From Amorphoplanes digitatis (GTDB taxonomy: Bacteria; Actinomycetota; Actinomycetes; Mycobacteriales; Micromonosporaceae), in contig NZ_JACHNH010000001.1 in the NCBI RefSeq assembly GCF_014205335.1, positions 2,164,501-2,228,500 on the forward strand: DNA of 64,000 nt, in the 5' to 3' direction. Each line of letters starts with the position of its first letter. Position 1 is the stretch's first letter. A model generated the notes under the pieces. That model worked only from the letters and a program-made list of their open reading frames with translations, did no database searches and had not been told where the DNA came from. Position numbers and translations under genes: made by a program. Positions 1-8,180 of the stretch are shown here, in pieces.

Positions 1-775
1 TCTCGTTCACCCGGCCGGACAACCACACATAGAGCGCGTACGCGGCGTAGGTCTCAACACCGATCGGCAGGGTGATCGCCGTGTCGAGCTGGAAGTCGGA
101 GATGCCGGGCAGCAGCGTGACGCGGCCGAACCCGGTCAGGCGTCCCATCTCGACCCAGCCGCCCCAGATCGCGACGAACGCGGGCAGGCACAGGATCAGC
201 ACCGGCCAGACCACCGGCTTGCGGGGCGTCCGGGCCGGCAGCGCCGCGGATTCGTCCACGGCCTCACGGGTCACCTCGGTGATCTCCGCGGCGACCTGCC
301 CCGACGCGGCAATGGCGGATGCCGGCGTGTCCGGCGGCGCGGTTGCCGCGGGTCCGGCCTCGGCCGGGCGGTCGTCCGGATTCGGCGCGTTCGGGACCGG
401 TGTGACGACGCCGGGGTCGTAGGTCTCCTCGGTCTCCGTCTCTAGGTCCTGCGGGACGTCGGGGACGACGTGCAGGTGCGGGGCGGGTCCGCTCTCGTCC
501 GCGTTGGTTACCGATTCGAGCGCGATACGCCGCACGTCGGCGACGTGCGCGGGCGACTCGGATTGGTGGTCGATGACCAGGCGGACGGTCTCCCAGTTGA
601 CCCGGGCGAGGGCGTCGCGGACCAGGCTGGCCTTCGGCCTGCCGATCCTGAGGTGGGTCATGAGCTGTTTGAGCGGGGGCAGGCCGCCGCGCTCGATAGC
701 GAGGTCGACGGCCCGGGGCAGCAGGTTCGTGATCGACGGCGTCAGAACGGCCGTCGTCGGGTTCGGTGCGGTCAT
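1..775 (-). CDS. DUF2637-type Spd-like membrane protein, C-terminus beyond window
   Basis: Partial gene: the frame opens at ATG 775 and runs off the left edge, giving 258 residues without a stop. Residues about 30-60 look like a winged-helix segment, 95-185 form an acidic, Pro/Ala-rich linker, and two hydrophobic segments follow at about 188-206 and 232-252. The C-terminal stretch with WGGWVEMGRLTGFGRV, LLPG and ITLPIGVETYAAYAL matches the DUF2637 family, which in actinomycete integrative elements sits with spread/transfer genes. Its ATG overlaps the TGA of the upstream gene (ATGA), so translation is probably coupled. Family assignment rests on motif memory; a role in intramycelial spread is inferred from context. 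Confidence 0.75.
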   Translation of the reverse strand, partial: MTAPNPTTAVLTPSITNLLPRAVDLAIERGGLPPLKQLMTHLRIGRPKASLVRDALARVNWETVRLVIDHQSESPAHVADVRRIALESVTNADESGPAPHLHVVPDVPQDLETETEETYDPGVVTPVPNAPNPDDRPAEAGPAATAPPDTPASAIAASGQVAAEITEVTREAVDESAALPARTPRKPVVWPVLILCLPAFVAIWGGWVEMGRLTGFGRVTLLPGISDFQLDTAITLPIGVETYAAYALYVWLSGRVNE

Positions 776-1143
776 GCGGCAACCTCCGAGGGTGCGCAGG
801 AAAGGCACTCGCCGAGCGAGCGCGGGATGACGTAGGGCCGCACGCAGCGGCAGGTGGGACAGGTCCGCCGGGCGCGCATCGCCTTGGCGAGCGCCGCTCG
901 AACGGCGGGAGTCGCGGTCCGCTTCGGCCGCGCGAGGTCGAGCCGGTACAGGTACGCGGCCCGCTCGCCACCAACACCGCGCCAGAGGATCTGCGCAGCG
1001 ATCGGCTGGCCGCCAGGGCACAGTCCGCGGGCGCGGAGCTGCCGGCGGGTGGCGAAGCCCGCGGGCGCGCCGCGCCACCAGAACGTGGGAAGGCCGTAGC
1101 GTTCGCCTTCGGGGTCCCGGTACGCGGCGCGGATCCGGGACAT
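772..1143 (-). CDS. RRQRL-motif zinc-binding-type protein of integrative elements
   Basis: A 123-residue protein with the segment FATRRQLRARGLCPGG, the hallmark of a small family that recurs in actinomycete integrative elements. The C-terminal third has clustered cysteines (CPTCRC near residues 95-100 and ECLSC near 115) suited to zinc binding. It is second from last in a four-gene leftward operon: the start overlaps the previous stop by one base (TGATG) and its own stop overlaps the next ATG. Its function is not known; the conserved operon position suggests a replication, transfer or regulatory accessory role, which is inference. Confidence 0.75.
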   Translation of the reverse strand: MSRIRAAYRDPEGERYGLPTFWWRGAPAGFATRRQLRARGLCPGGQPIAAQILWRGVGGERAAYLYRLDLARPKRTATPAVRAALAKAMRARRTCPTCRCVRPYVIPRSLGECLSCAPSEVAA

Positions 1144-1394
1144 CAGGCCGCGGACCGCAGCCCACTGATCGGCCGCACCGGGCGGGCCGCGGTGCGGGTG
1201 AGGGCGGCCTCGCTACGGCGCGTGCGCCGCCAGTCCAGCTCGCTCGGGCCGCCGGTGGTCAGGTAGAGGGCTCGGATCTCGGCGTCCAGGACGGCGAGAT
1301 CGGCCTCGATCTGCGGCCACGCGGCCTCGATCTCAGCCAGATCACTCAGCGACGGGCCACCCGTCTCGAAGTCGATCGACATCAGTCGGTGCAT
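1143..1394 (-). CDS. DUF6284-like small protein
   Basis: An 83-residue acidic protein. The core, with the run LADLVEI-like EIEAAWPQIEADLAVLDAEI followed by SELDWRRTRRSEAALTR, resembles a short family (DUF6284 as I recall it) that neighbours RRQRL proteins in actinomycete mobile elements. The GGAAGG upstream touches the first ATG, so the second ATG five codons in (about 1382) is an equally credible start. It lies between the CxxC protein and the RRQRL gene in one leftward operon. No catalytic motif is visible, and no function can be assigned. Confidence 0.65.
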   Translation of the reverse strand: MHRLMSIDFETGGPSLSDLAEIEAAWPQIEADLAVLDAEIRALYLTTGGPSELDWRRTRRSEAALTRTAARPVRPISGLRSAA

Positions 1395-1403
1395 CCTTCC
1401 GGG

Positions 1404-1577
1404 TCAGGCAGCCCGAGCCGGCCGGCGGCGCGTCATACGCGGTCGCGGCTGACCCTGGCAAGCCGGGCAGTGGGTCTCGTCCGGTGCCAGCGGCGCCAGG
1501 CCGCTACAGCCGGTGCACTCGCGCCAATAGGCGCTCTGACGTGCCGAAACACGAAGCATCGAAGCGAGAGCAGGCAT
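1404..1577 (-). CDS. Small CxxC/CxxC protein, first gene of leftward AICE operon
   Basis: A 57-residue protein with two knuckles, CTGC (residues 21-24) and CPAC (37-40), and a basic Arg-rich tail, so it is a probable zinc-ribbon protein. The start at 1577 is preferred to an ATG 66 codons upstream because GGGAGG sits seven bases before it and the upstream extension is featureless. It opens the leftward operon that continues through the DUF6284-like, RRQRL and DUF2637 genes. It faces the GntR gene across about 470 bp that hold the operator-like repeat. Function is unknown. Confidence 0.6.
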   Translation of the reverse strand: MPALASMLRVSARQSAYWRECTGCSGLAPLAPDETHCPACQGQPRPRMTRRRPARAA

Positions 1578-1930
1578 AGCAACGCCTCCCAGCTCAAGCG
1601 GAAAGGTCAAAGAGAGCGCCGCACGGCAGCGCACCCAACGTGGGGATGCGACCTGCCGCGCGACGCGGCACTGAGGGTGATCAGCGGCAGGCTTCCGGGT
1701 CTCGCTCGCCTCGCTCACCCGGGACCTACCGGGTTCGACCGCCACGCGGCTCAATGCGAAGTAATTACTGCTCACGGCCTAGCCGTGCCGCTGTGCTGCT
1801 GGCGCCGCCCGCATCGCCGTCTCCCGACGGGCCGGGTAGAGCGCCTGACCGTTCGCTGTACAGGCCGGTCAACGCTGCCTCTGTGGAATTCGTCAATGAA
1901 CAGGCCCGGAAGGGTCGCGAGCGTCAGCAT

Positions 1931-2023
1931 GTCCGTATGTCTGTATACAGACCTACAGACGAGTCATACCGTAAACAGGCTTTGAGACCTCTGTCAAGCG
2001 GGTCTGTACACAGACATACGGAC
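1931..2023. promoter_or_regulatory. Operator-like inverted repeat before the GntR gene
   Basis: Two 22-bp arms, 1931-1952 and 2002-2023, are inverted copies of each other with one mismatch. Each contains a shorter palindrome: GTCTGTATACAGAC (1939-1952) is perfect, and GTCTGTACACAGAC (2002-2015) is imperfect. A further CTACAGAC half-site lies at 1953-1960. The right arm ends about 20 bp before the regulator's ATG, the expected place for autoregulation of a KorSA-type GntR repressor and possibly for control of the divergent transfer operon. Binding is inferred, not shown. The rest of 1578-1930 shows no gene. Confidence 0.75.
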
Positions 2024-2043
2024 ATCGCGTAAAGTGGCCTGCC

Positions 2044-2814
2044 ATGAGCACTGGCCCCACTGACGCCCGCCCGCTTCAGGTCCGCCTCGCCGACGACATC
2101 CGCATTCAGATCGAGAACGGCCAGCTCAAGCCCGGGGATCGGCTGCCCACGCTGGACGAGCTCGCCGCGGCTCACATGGTGTCGTTGGCAGTCGTCCGCA
2201 AGGCTATTGACCTGCTGAAACAGCAAGGCCTAGTCGTTTCCCAGCAGGGCAAGGGGAACTTCGTCCGAGAGCGCCCGTCCGCCCGTCGGCACGGCATCGA
2301 GCGATACGCCAAGTCTCGATGGCGGTCCGGGAAGGCGATCTTGACTGCCGAGGCGGAGGCACAGGGCCACACGGCCGGCCAGATGATGCGGGAGCTGGCG
2401 GAGGTCCCCGCCCCGAAAATCGTCGCTGAACGCCTAGGGATCTCCGAGGGAACCCCGGTTTGGGTTCGCCGACGCACGACGCACGTAGACGGCCGACCGA
2501 ATCAGCTGGCCGACTCCTACTATGAGCTCCCGGTAGTCGAGGGCACCCTGATCAGGGAAGAGAACACCGGCCCCGGCGGCGGATATGCGCGGCTCGAGGA
2601 CGCCGGCCACGAGCTTGACGAGATCTCCGAAGAGTGGCGCGTACGCATGCCGACCGGCCCCGAGAGCGTCGCGCTGGCGCTGCCGGCTGGCACGCCGGTC
2701 GTCGATTTGACTCGCACAACGTACGACGTCAGCGGCCGCGCGGTTGAGGTCATGCTCGCGGTAATCAGTGGCGACATGGTCCAGATGGCCTACCGATTCA
2801 AGATTCCAGACTGA
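2044..2814 (+). CDS. GntR-family regulator with UTRA domain, KorSA-like
   Basis: A 256-residue transcription regulator. Residues about 10-75 are the GntR winged helix (QVRLADDIRIQIENGQLKPG, then DRLPTLDELAAAHMVSLAVV and QQGLVVSQQGKGNFV); residues about 95-250 are a UTRA effector-binding domain ending in MVQMAYRFKIPD. KorSA-type GntR proteins repress transfer and replication genes of actinomycete integrative elements. The 22-bp inverted arms just upstream are the natural operator. The ribosome-binding site is weak (GTGGCCT). It is followed after 11 bases by the PP2C-like gene, probably in one transcript. Family is clear; the target genes are inferred. Confidence 0.88.
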   Translation: MSTGPTDARPLQVRLADDIRIQIENGQLKPGDRLPTLDELAAAHMVSLAVVRKAIDLLKQQGLVVSQQGKGNFVRERPSARRHGIERYAKSRWRSGKAILTAEAEAQGHTAGQMMRELAEVPAPKIVAERLGISEGTPVWVRRRTTHVDGRPNQLADSYYELPVVEGTLIREENTGPGGGYARLEDAGHELDEISEEWRVRMPTGPESVALALPAGTPVVDLTRTTYDVSGRAVEVMLAVISGDMVQMAYRFKIPD

Positions 2815-2825
2815 GAGGCGAGCAC

Positions 2826-3611
2826 TTGCGGGTCATCGATGCAGTCACCGAGGCCGCGCCTGGCAGCGCCAACGAGGATCTGTGGCTCGTGGGCGGCGAT
2901 TGGGCCTTGGTTCTCGACGGCGCGGGCCGTTATCCCGGCGAGACGGGCGGGTGCATTCATCCGATCACCTGGGTCGTGGCTCGGCTCGGCGAAAACCTCG
3001 CCAAGAACCTCAACGGACGATCCGCGGATCGCCTCGCCGACCTCGTCCATGACGCAGTGTCCGCGACCATGCGGGACCACGGCCTAACCTGCGACTTGAC
3101 TGACCCACTCTCACCCGGCGCCGCGTGCGCCGTGGTGCGTCACACCGGCTCGCATATCGAGTGGCTCGTTGTCGCCGACTGCGCCGTCGTTGTAGAGCAG
3201 CCCGGCGGCGAATACATCACTGTGATTGACGACCGCGTAGACCGCCTCCCCGATGCCCCTGTGACCGACGGAGCGGTAAAGACGTACAGGCCAGAATTTG
3301 TTGCGACCGTACGGAACAAACCAGGCGGCTTCTGGGTGCTCGGCGCGGTTCCCGAGGCCGCCGAGCACGCGTTAACCGGCAGCTTGCCTGCCGCCGGCGT
3401 ACGACGGATTCTGCTCTGCTCGGACGGCATAAGCCGGCTGGCTGAGCGCTACGGCTGGACTTGGTCCGCGATTTTCGAGCAGTTCGACTCAACGAATGCA
3501 GAGGGACTGGTCAGAGCCGTACGGGTGGCTGAGCAGAATGACCCGAATCCCGGTCGGTGGAGAGGAAAGCGGCACGACGACGCAACCGCGGTGGTCCTGA
3601 ACGCACGTTGA
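2826..3611 (+). CDS. PP2C-like serine/threonine phosphatase domain protein
   Basis: A 261-residue protein starting at TTG, 11 bases after the GntR gene and preceded by GAGAGG. It has the PP2C layout: an N-terminal EDLWLVGGDWALVLDGAG (the DG of the first metal site), a central RRILLCSDGISRL, and a C-terminal KRHDDATAVVL where paired Asp residues supply metal ligands. The fold is therefore a probable metal-dependent phosphatase, although it is shorter and more divergent than housekeeping PP2C enzymes. Its position after the element's repressor suggests a regulatory role in element maintenance or host signalling, which is inference. Confidence 0.78.
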   Translation: MRVIDAVTEAAPGSANEDLWLVGGDWALVLDGAGRYPGETGGCIHPITWVVARLGENLAKNLNGRSADRLADLVHDAVSATMRDHGLTCDLTDPLSPGAACAVVRHTGSHIEWLVVADCAVVVEQPGGEYITVIDDRVDRLPDAPVTDGAVKTYRPEFVATVRNKPGGFWVLGAVPEAAEHALTGSLPAAGVRRILLCSDGISRLAERYGWTWSAIFEQFDSTNAEGLVRAVRVAEQNDPNPGRWRGKRHDDATAVVLNAR

Positions 3612-3718
3612 CCTAGACAACGGAGCGTGCGGTGCCAGTGTTCCAGCAGGGCAAGACTTGTAGCTCTCAACCTTGAAGGCTGATAACGCAGCGTCATCTG
3701 GGGTGACAGGATGACGCC

Positions 3719-4705
3719 ATGCCCTCGGACCAACTTCTTTCGGTAATTGGCAAACTCTCTGACGGTCATCGGCGGCGTCTTGCTTGGTTCGCCGATCACG
3801 CCGACGAGGTCAGTGCTCTGCCCGGACCTCTGGACGACGGGTCCCTGCTGGTATCCAAGCCCAAGGGGATCTACAAGCCAGCTGACCTTGAGTACGCGCT
3901 GAGCGTCCGGTTGAACCTGCATAGTTCCTACCCGGACGGTGAGATTCGGAGGAGAGAGGACGGCAGCTGGTTCTTCAACTACCACCAAGAGGGCAACTCC
4001 GCGGCCTTGCGCGACCGTGCGTTCACAAACCTCGGATTGATGGCCTGCATCCGGGATGCTGTCCCTGTGGGAGTGCTGAACGAGGTTGCTCCAGTGCGCG
4101 GTCGCAGCCAGTACTTGGTGTGGGGCCTAGCCAGGCCGGTGGCGTGGGAGGACGGATACTTCTTCTTCGAAAGCGTTGCTGGCCCAGATGGGCCCCGGGG
4201 TGACACCGCCGCGGAAGTTCTCATTAGCGACGCCGAGCGATCTATTGCTGAGCATGACGCTCCGCCGGATGACGACTACGACGCCAGGCGGCGAACCTTC
4301 CGGGAGATCGTCGAACGACGCGGTCAGCCCGGCTTCCGCCGGAACCTGCTGACGGCGTATGCCGGGTCGTGCGCTGTCACCGGGTGCGCCGCGGTCGACG
4401 TGCTCGAGGCCGCACATCTACGGCCCTACCGTGGCCCTGCCTCGAACACCGTGACCAACGGCCTGCTACTTCGGGCTGATATTCACACATTGCTCGATCT
4501 CCGACTACTGGCGATTAACCCCAAAACCCGGACCGTCGCGGCATCCAAGTCGCTGAAGCACACCGAGTATGCGGAGTTGGACGGCCGCAGCATCAGGGAG
4601 CCTGTGCAGTCGGCATACCGACCAGCGCGTGACGTTCTGGACTCGCTGTGGCTCGCCTTCCGTGATGCAGAGGCGTTGAGGGAGGGGCGGTCGCCGGTTG
4701 GATGA
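3719..4705 (+). CDS. HNH endonuclease with N-terminal recognition-type domain
   Basis: A 328-residue protein. The C-terminal domain (about 205-300) is HNH: a CAVTGC zinc-type pair, EAAHLRPY with the catalytic His (residue 233), then VTNGLLLRADIHTLLDL carrying Asn and the last His. Residues about 40-150 form a separate domain (KGIYKPADLEYALSVR and GYFFFESV segments) that I associate with standalone, probably modification-sensing, actinobacterial HNH nucleases. No methyltransferase is adjacent, which fits a Type IV-like or solitary restriction enzyme. It lies between the element control genes and repeat A. HNH is certain; the target DNA is inferred. Confidence 0.82.
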   Translation: MPSDQLLSVIGKLSDGHRRRLAWFADHADEVSALPGPLDDGSLLVSKPKGIYKPADLEYALSVRLNLHSSYPDGEIRRREDGSWFFNYHQEGNSAALRDRAFTNLGLMACIRDAVPVGVLNEVAPVRGRSQYLVWGLARPVAWEDGYFFFESVAGPDGPRGDTAAEVLISDAERSIAEHDAPPDDDYDARRRTFREIVERRGQPGFRRNLLTAYAGSCAVTGCAAVDVLEAAHLRPYRGPASNTVTNGLLLRADIHTLLDLRLLAINPKTRTVAASKSLKHTEYAELDGRSIREPVQSAYRPARDVLDSLWLAFRDAEALREGRSPVG

Positions 4706-4826
4706 TCAGCTTCGAGTCGGAAGCTGAGAGATCCGGCAACAACCGCCCTCATAGTTGTGGCCATCACGGGCGACGTTCGAGTCAACCGGCACGTCGGAGG
4801 TGAACGTCGTGCGCGCTGGCGCGCAG

Positions 4827-5008
4827 ACCTGCACACTTGAGATGCGAGTGAACGGCCCGTATCGCGCTTGACGTGTGAAAACGCCAACATCAATGGCCTG
4901 GAGTCGTGCGGTCGAGCGAGCAGGTTTCTGTACGCCAGTCAAGGCGGCGCGCGGGCCACTTTCGCCGGCCGACCGCGCCTTGCCGCTTCGCTCACGGCGC
5001 GGACCGGC
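4827..5008 (+). repeat. Att-proximal repeat, copy A
   Basis: This stretch aligns with copy B (11453-11692) over its whole length and with copy C (14176-14291) up to the tRNA-like core. Shared landmarks are CACACTTGA, CGCGCTTGACGTG, ACGCCAACATCAA and a trailing CGGCCGACCGCGCCTTGCCG. Copy A lacks the upstream GGGGACC pair seen in B, C and D. The 4706-5181 interval holds no gene I can support. Confidence 0.75.
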
Positions 5009-5181
5009 GGTGCCGTCTGCGGGACCCGCCGGATACGCCGAAACCTCGATCATCCGACACCGGCAGATCGAGGACTTGGAACGGGTAATGATCGGGCGCC
5101 TGCCTGCGGCCCGTCCGGGCGGCGGCGATGGGTACATGATCGATGATCGAGGCGTTAGCGTCGCGTCGCTACGCTGTGTGG

Positions 5182-6093
5182 GTGAGCCTCATTACCGAAA
5201 TCATTGACGGTGCTGCGAGCGACGCATCGGTCCCTACCGTGCTGCGTAAGTTGAAGATCGTCGCTTTCCGGACAGGCTCCGTCAAGCTTGCGGATTGGGT
5301 CACGAAGGAGCTCGATGGATACGCCTCGGGTGATCCGATTCCCACCTACCGCGGTCCGATTGGGACGATCGTACTCGGGAACTTCACCGGCATTGGTGGC
5401 CGCACAGCCCAGAACGTACCACTCCCGCCGAGCACATTCCCAGAGGAAATCCGCGAGTCCCAGCTTTTCATGCTTAACCTCCACGATTCGGTCGCCAGCA
5501 TCGAGGAGATGGCCAATAAAGACCACATCAACATGGCATGGCCGTCCGATGCAATGCGTTACTACAACTCCGGTGTGCGTTCGGGCACCATTACTCGGAT
5601 TCTCGTGGATGACATGATGCTTGCCTCGGCGCATAGGCCGATCATGCGCCATGTATTCGTTGGCGTGCTGGACGCAGTTCGTAACCGGGCGCTGGATCTC
5701 GCCCTCGAACTTGAAGGAGTTTCCGCTGAAGTTGGCCAACCTGATGCGCCTGCTGAAACACGAGAACGCGCCGCGAGTGTCGCGAACACTTTCAACTTCT
5801 ACGGCAACTCCAACGTGGCTGTCGACAGTTCGCACTTCGAACAGTCCATGACGGTGCAACGTGGAGACCTGGAATCCCTCACCCACGCACTCCGTGAGAT
5901 CGGCGTTTCCGACGTGGCAATTGCCGACCTGCGCAACGCCATAGCCGCGGACGCCGACGAAAGCGGCGGCGCGCCGCCGCTTTCGCCCGGCTCCCGCGTG
6001 AAGATGTGGCTCGCTCAGGCGACTACTCAGTTCGGAACCGGTGCCGCAGCCGATCTCGCCGCAGAAGCCGTAAAGGCCTATTTCGGGGGCTAG
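5182..6093 (+). CDS. AbiTii-domain abortive-infection protein
   Basis: A 303-residue protein when started at GTG 5182, giving the usual AbiTii opening SLITEIIDGAA; an ATG 13 codons upstream (5143) is possible. The N-terminal half matches the AbiTii domain: VPTVLRKLKIVAFRTGS, then LADWVTKELDGY, then a PxYRGP segment. A short linker with NTFNFYGNSNVAV leads to a helical C-terminus. AbiTii proteins are associated with phage abortive infection, but the mechanism is poorly defined. The gene stands between repeat A and the convergent NaeI-like gene, so it has its own promoter; no clear ribosome-binding site precedes GTG 5182, so leaderless translation is possible. Confidence 0.75.
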   Translation: MSLITEIIDGAASDASVPTVLRKLKIVAFRTGSVKLADWVTKELDGYASGDPIPTYRGPIGTIVLGNFTGIGGRTAQNVPLPPSTFPEEIRESQLFMLNLHDSVASIEEMANKDHINMAWPSDAMRYYNSGVRSGTITRILVDDMMLASAHRPIMRHVFVGVLDAVRNRALDLALELEGVSAEVGQPDAPAETRERAASVANTFNFYGNSNVAVDSSHFEQSMTVQRGDLESLTHALREIGVSDVAIADLRNAIAADADESGGAPPLSPGSRVKMWLAQATTQFGTGAAADLAAEAVKAYFGG

Positions 6094-6199
6094 CAAGTCG
6101 TCAGGTATCGCGCCTAGAGCCACAATTGATCGACCACATCGAATGCCTCCAGCCGTAGGGCCTCCGGGCGGTTCCTGGGCCTTAAAGAAAATTGTCGAT

Positions 6200-7180
6200 C
6201 TAAATCCTCTTGGTCTTCTTGATTTCTGGAAGTTTTGGCGCGGGTTCTGTCACGGCTTCGCCCTCATGGGCGATTCGCCATCGCCTGCCGTCAAGTTCCA
6301 CTGTTGGCCGGCCCGAATTCATTGCTGGAACGACGCGGAAGCTAACAACCTCTCCAGCTTGAGGTTCGGGCTGCTCAAGAGTCTTAGCGATTCTGCGGTG
6401 CACCTCATAGTCGCCTGCGATGAGGTATCCCTCTTTCCGCAGGACGGTCCGAGCACCGCCGCCGTTATCTCGGAGGCGTGCCATGTAGTCATCTTGCTGT
6501 GCCACTGTTGCTATTGTGTTGCGTCCAATTCGCCGTCCTGTAACTAGTCGACAAAGATTATTGATTCTTGCCTGTCCGGAGGAAGATGCGAAGATTTTCG
6601 CGATCGTGGCGGCGTCGAGACTTAGGAGGATGTTTGGCGGCAATTGAGCATTTCGGAATAGCCATTGAATCTGGGAGGCGCCGCGCTGATTGAGTTGAGT
6701 TTTCCTGTCGCGGTTTGATGTCTCTCTGCGGTTTGCCTCGCTTGCTCGTACAATACCGAGGCTCCATGTTCCATTCTCGTCACTGGATGTTGCGACAAGG
6801 AGCAAGTGATTAAAACACTCTGGCGGCAGCATCCAGCCGTTCAGCCTCTGAGAGTATTTGCAGTCAATGTCATGGCCAAGGACTCGGTAATCGAGCGGGC
6901 TATCTTCGTCGGGCACGTCGTCCAAGACGTCATCAAATGCTCTGCGTAAATTGATTTCGAAAAGACTGCCGTAATGGGTCTTTTCTGTCTTCATTAGCTG
7001 ATCCCAGCGGTAACGGCCGGTGTGTTGGCCATCATACAGTGAGTCGAAAGTCCGTCGGAACACATCCGCGAGTCGAATGCCTTGCGGATCGGCGAGTAGG
7101 AAAGCGCTAGCTATTTGCTCCCGTGCAGGGTCGGGATCGAGGCCAAATGTGCTAGCAAGGGCAAGCTGTTCACCGTTCAC
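6200..7180 (-). CDS. NaeI-family type II restriction endonuclease
   Basis: A 326-residue protein (NaeI itself is about 317) with the full NaeI signature: LYDGQHTGRYRWDQLMKTEK, then EINLRRAF, DYRVLG and DIDCKYS, which supply the Glu-Asp-Asp-Lys catalytic set, then GWMLPPE, TVAQQDDYMARLRDNGG and a C-terminal CAP-like half. NaeI cuts GCCGGC and needs a second effector site. The start is GTG 7180. The same frame stays open for at least 220 bases upstream but offers no ATG or GTG. No cytosine methyltransferase is seen in the window, so host protection must come from elsewhere or the enzyme acts on unusual DNA. G+C is lower than in its neighbours. Confidence 0.88.
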   Translation of the reverse strand: MNGEQLALASTFGLDPDPAREQIASAFLLADPQGIRLADVFRRTFDSLYDGQHTGRYRWDQLMKTEKTHYGSLFEINLRRAFDDVLDDVPDEDSPLDYRVLGHDIDCKYSQRLNGWMLPPECFNHLLLVATSSDENGTWSLGIVRASEANRRETSNRDRKTQLNQRGASQIQWLFRNAQLPPNILLSLDAATIAKIFASSSGQARINNLCRLVTGRRIGRNTIATVAQQDDYMARLRDNGGGARTVLRKEGYLIAGDYEVHRRIAKTLEQPEPQAGEVVSFRVVPAMNSGRPTVELDGRRWRIAHEGEAVTEPAPKLPEIKKTKRI

Positions 7181-7418
7181 GGCAGGGACGGTACTACCTT
7201 CGCACTGCCAAACTCCAGGGGCCGTCGGGAACGCGAGAGCTGAACCCGACGGGTAGAGCGGTACCCGACGGGCGTCGCTGGCGTGATGATCTATCTCCTC
7301 CGCTTCGCAGATGTCGTCGGCGTCGATATCGACGAAGCAATGCAGAGGAAGATCTAGGCGAACAGCAAAGCGGTACGACGTCGCGACGTGGCGCGGCCGT
7401 GCAGGTAAGGCTGAGCCG

Positions 7419-7997
7419 CTAGCGGCCGAGCCAGTAGAGGGCGAGGTCGATTTCGCGCGCTGTGCGGGTTCCGAAGCCGTGCGAGTTCAGCTCGGCGCGC
7501 AGGTCTTCGATCAAGGTCATATATCGGCTGTAGCGGTCCGAGCCGTTGGCGAGCTTGAGTCCTAGTCGTTTGAGGCCCTTATGCGCCCGGCGGTCGTAGA
7601 CCGCCATCCGGTCGGGTGCTGCGGCGACGATGGCGGCTGATGCCAAGGCATCACCGGTCTTGAACCCTGGCAGCGGGCGCAGTGCTGCACGCGCTGCGCG
7701 TCCCGCATTCGGAATAGTGGCCGTGGGGTCCGAGGCGGCCACGACTGCCTTCGCCGTGATCGCGCGGACGGTGGACTCCGGTAGCACCATCAGGTCTGCG
7801 GCCCACTTGCCCTGCGGTATGCGTTTCCAGAAGTACAGGGCCCCAATGTCAAGCTTTCCCAGACTTCCCGCGCTCGCGACCCGCTCGATGACCTCGTGCA
7901 GCGTTTCGTCGTAGTGTGATGAGACCCGTGCACGGTAGTCGCTCAGCGCGGCCATGAGGGCACCGCAGTGACCCGTCAAGCACGTGGGCTTTGGCAA
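7419..7997 (-). CDS. HhH-GPD-like protein, possible DNA glycosylase fold
   Basis: A 192-residue protein. TTG 7997 is chosen because AAGGAG lies five bases upstream; an internal ATG at 7955 has no such site. The centre (about 100-150) reads LRPLPGFKTGDALASAAIVA followed by PDRMAVYDRRAHKGL, which looks like the helix-hairpin-helix and following Asp region of HhH-GPD base-excision proteins. The C-terminal helices end in EIDLALYWLG. It lies upstream of, and in the same direction as, the NaeI-like gene, 238 bases apart, so the two may act together, for example in mismatch or modified-base processing. Fold and function are inference; no exact family is recognised. Confidence 0.5.
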   Translation of the reverse strand: MPKPTCLTGHCGALMAALSDYRARVSSHYDETLHEVIERVASAGSLGKLDIGALYFWKRIPQGKWAADLMVLPESTVRAITAKAVVAASDPTATIPNAGRAARAALRPLPGFKTGDALASAAIVAAAPDRMAVYDRRAHKGLKRLGLKLANGSDRYSRYMTLIEDLRAELNSHGFGTRTAREIDLALYWLGR

Positions 7998-8107
7998 GGT
8001 GTCTCCTTCGGGCGATGAGTGTCAGGCCCGCAACGACGGTACGACCTTGAGGGGCAACAGAGCAGCCGGCCGACCGGCTGCGGGATGTCTTCCTGAGTTG
8101 GTGACTG

Positions 8108-8180
8108 GTGGGGACCATCTGGGGACCACACGTTATGCAGCCAGCGCCTGGGCCCTGCACACTCGACGTTCGCGCGCGGT
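8108..8180 (+). repeat. Att-proximal repeat, copy D (partial)
   Basis: It carries the GGGGACCATCTGGGGACCAC pair, then CACGTTATGCA and TGCACACTCGACG, matching the upstream part of copies B and C. It lacks the CTTGACGTGCGGAAAC part and any tRNA core. The surrounding 7998-8560 shows no supportable gene. Confidence 0.65.

Noticed and set aside
264..977. Leftward 237-residue frame near the left edge
   Set aside because: Arg/Pro-rich shadow; the real leftward frame is the edge-truncated DUF2637 gene starting at 775 together with the RRQRL gene.
7311..7565. Rightward 84-residue frame before the HhH gene end
   Set aside because: It overlaps the antisense HhH gene and has no ribosome-binding site or family signal.
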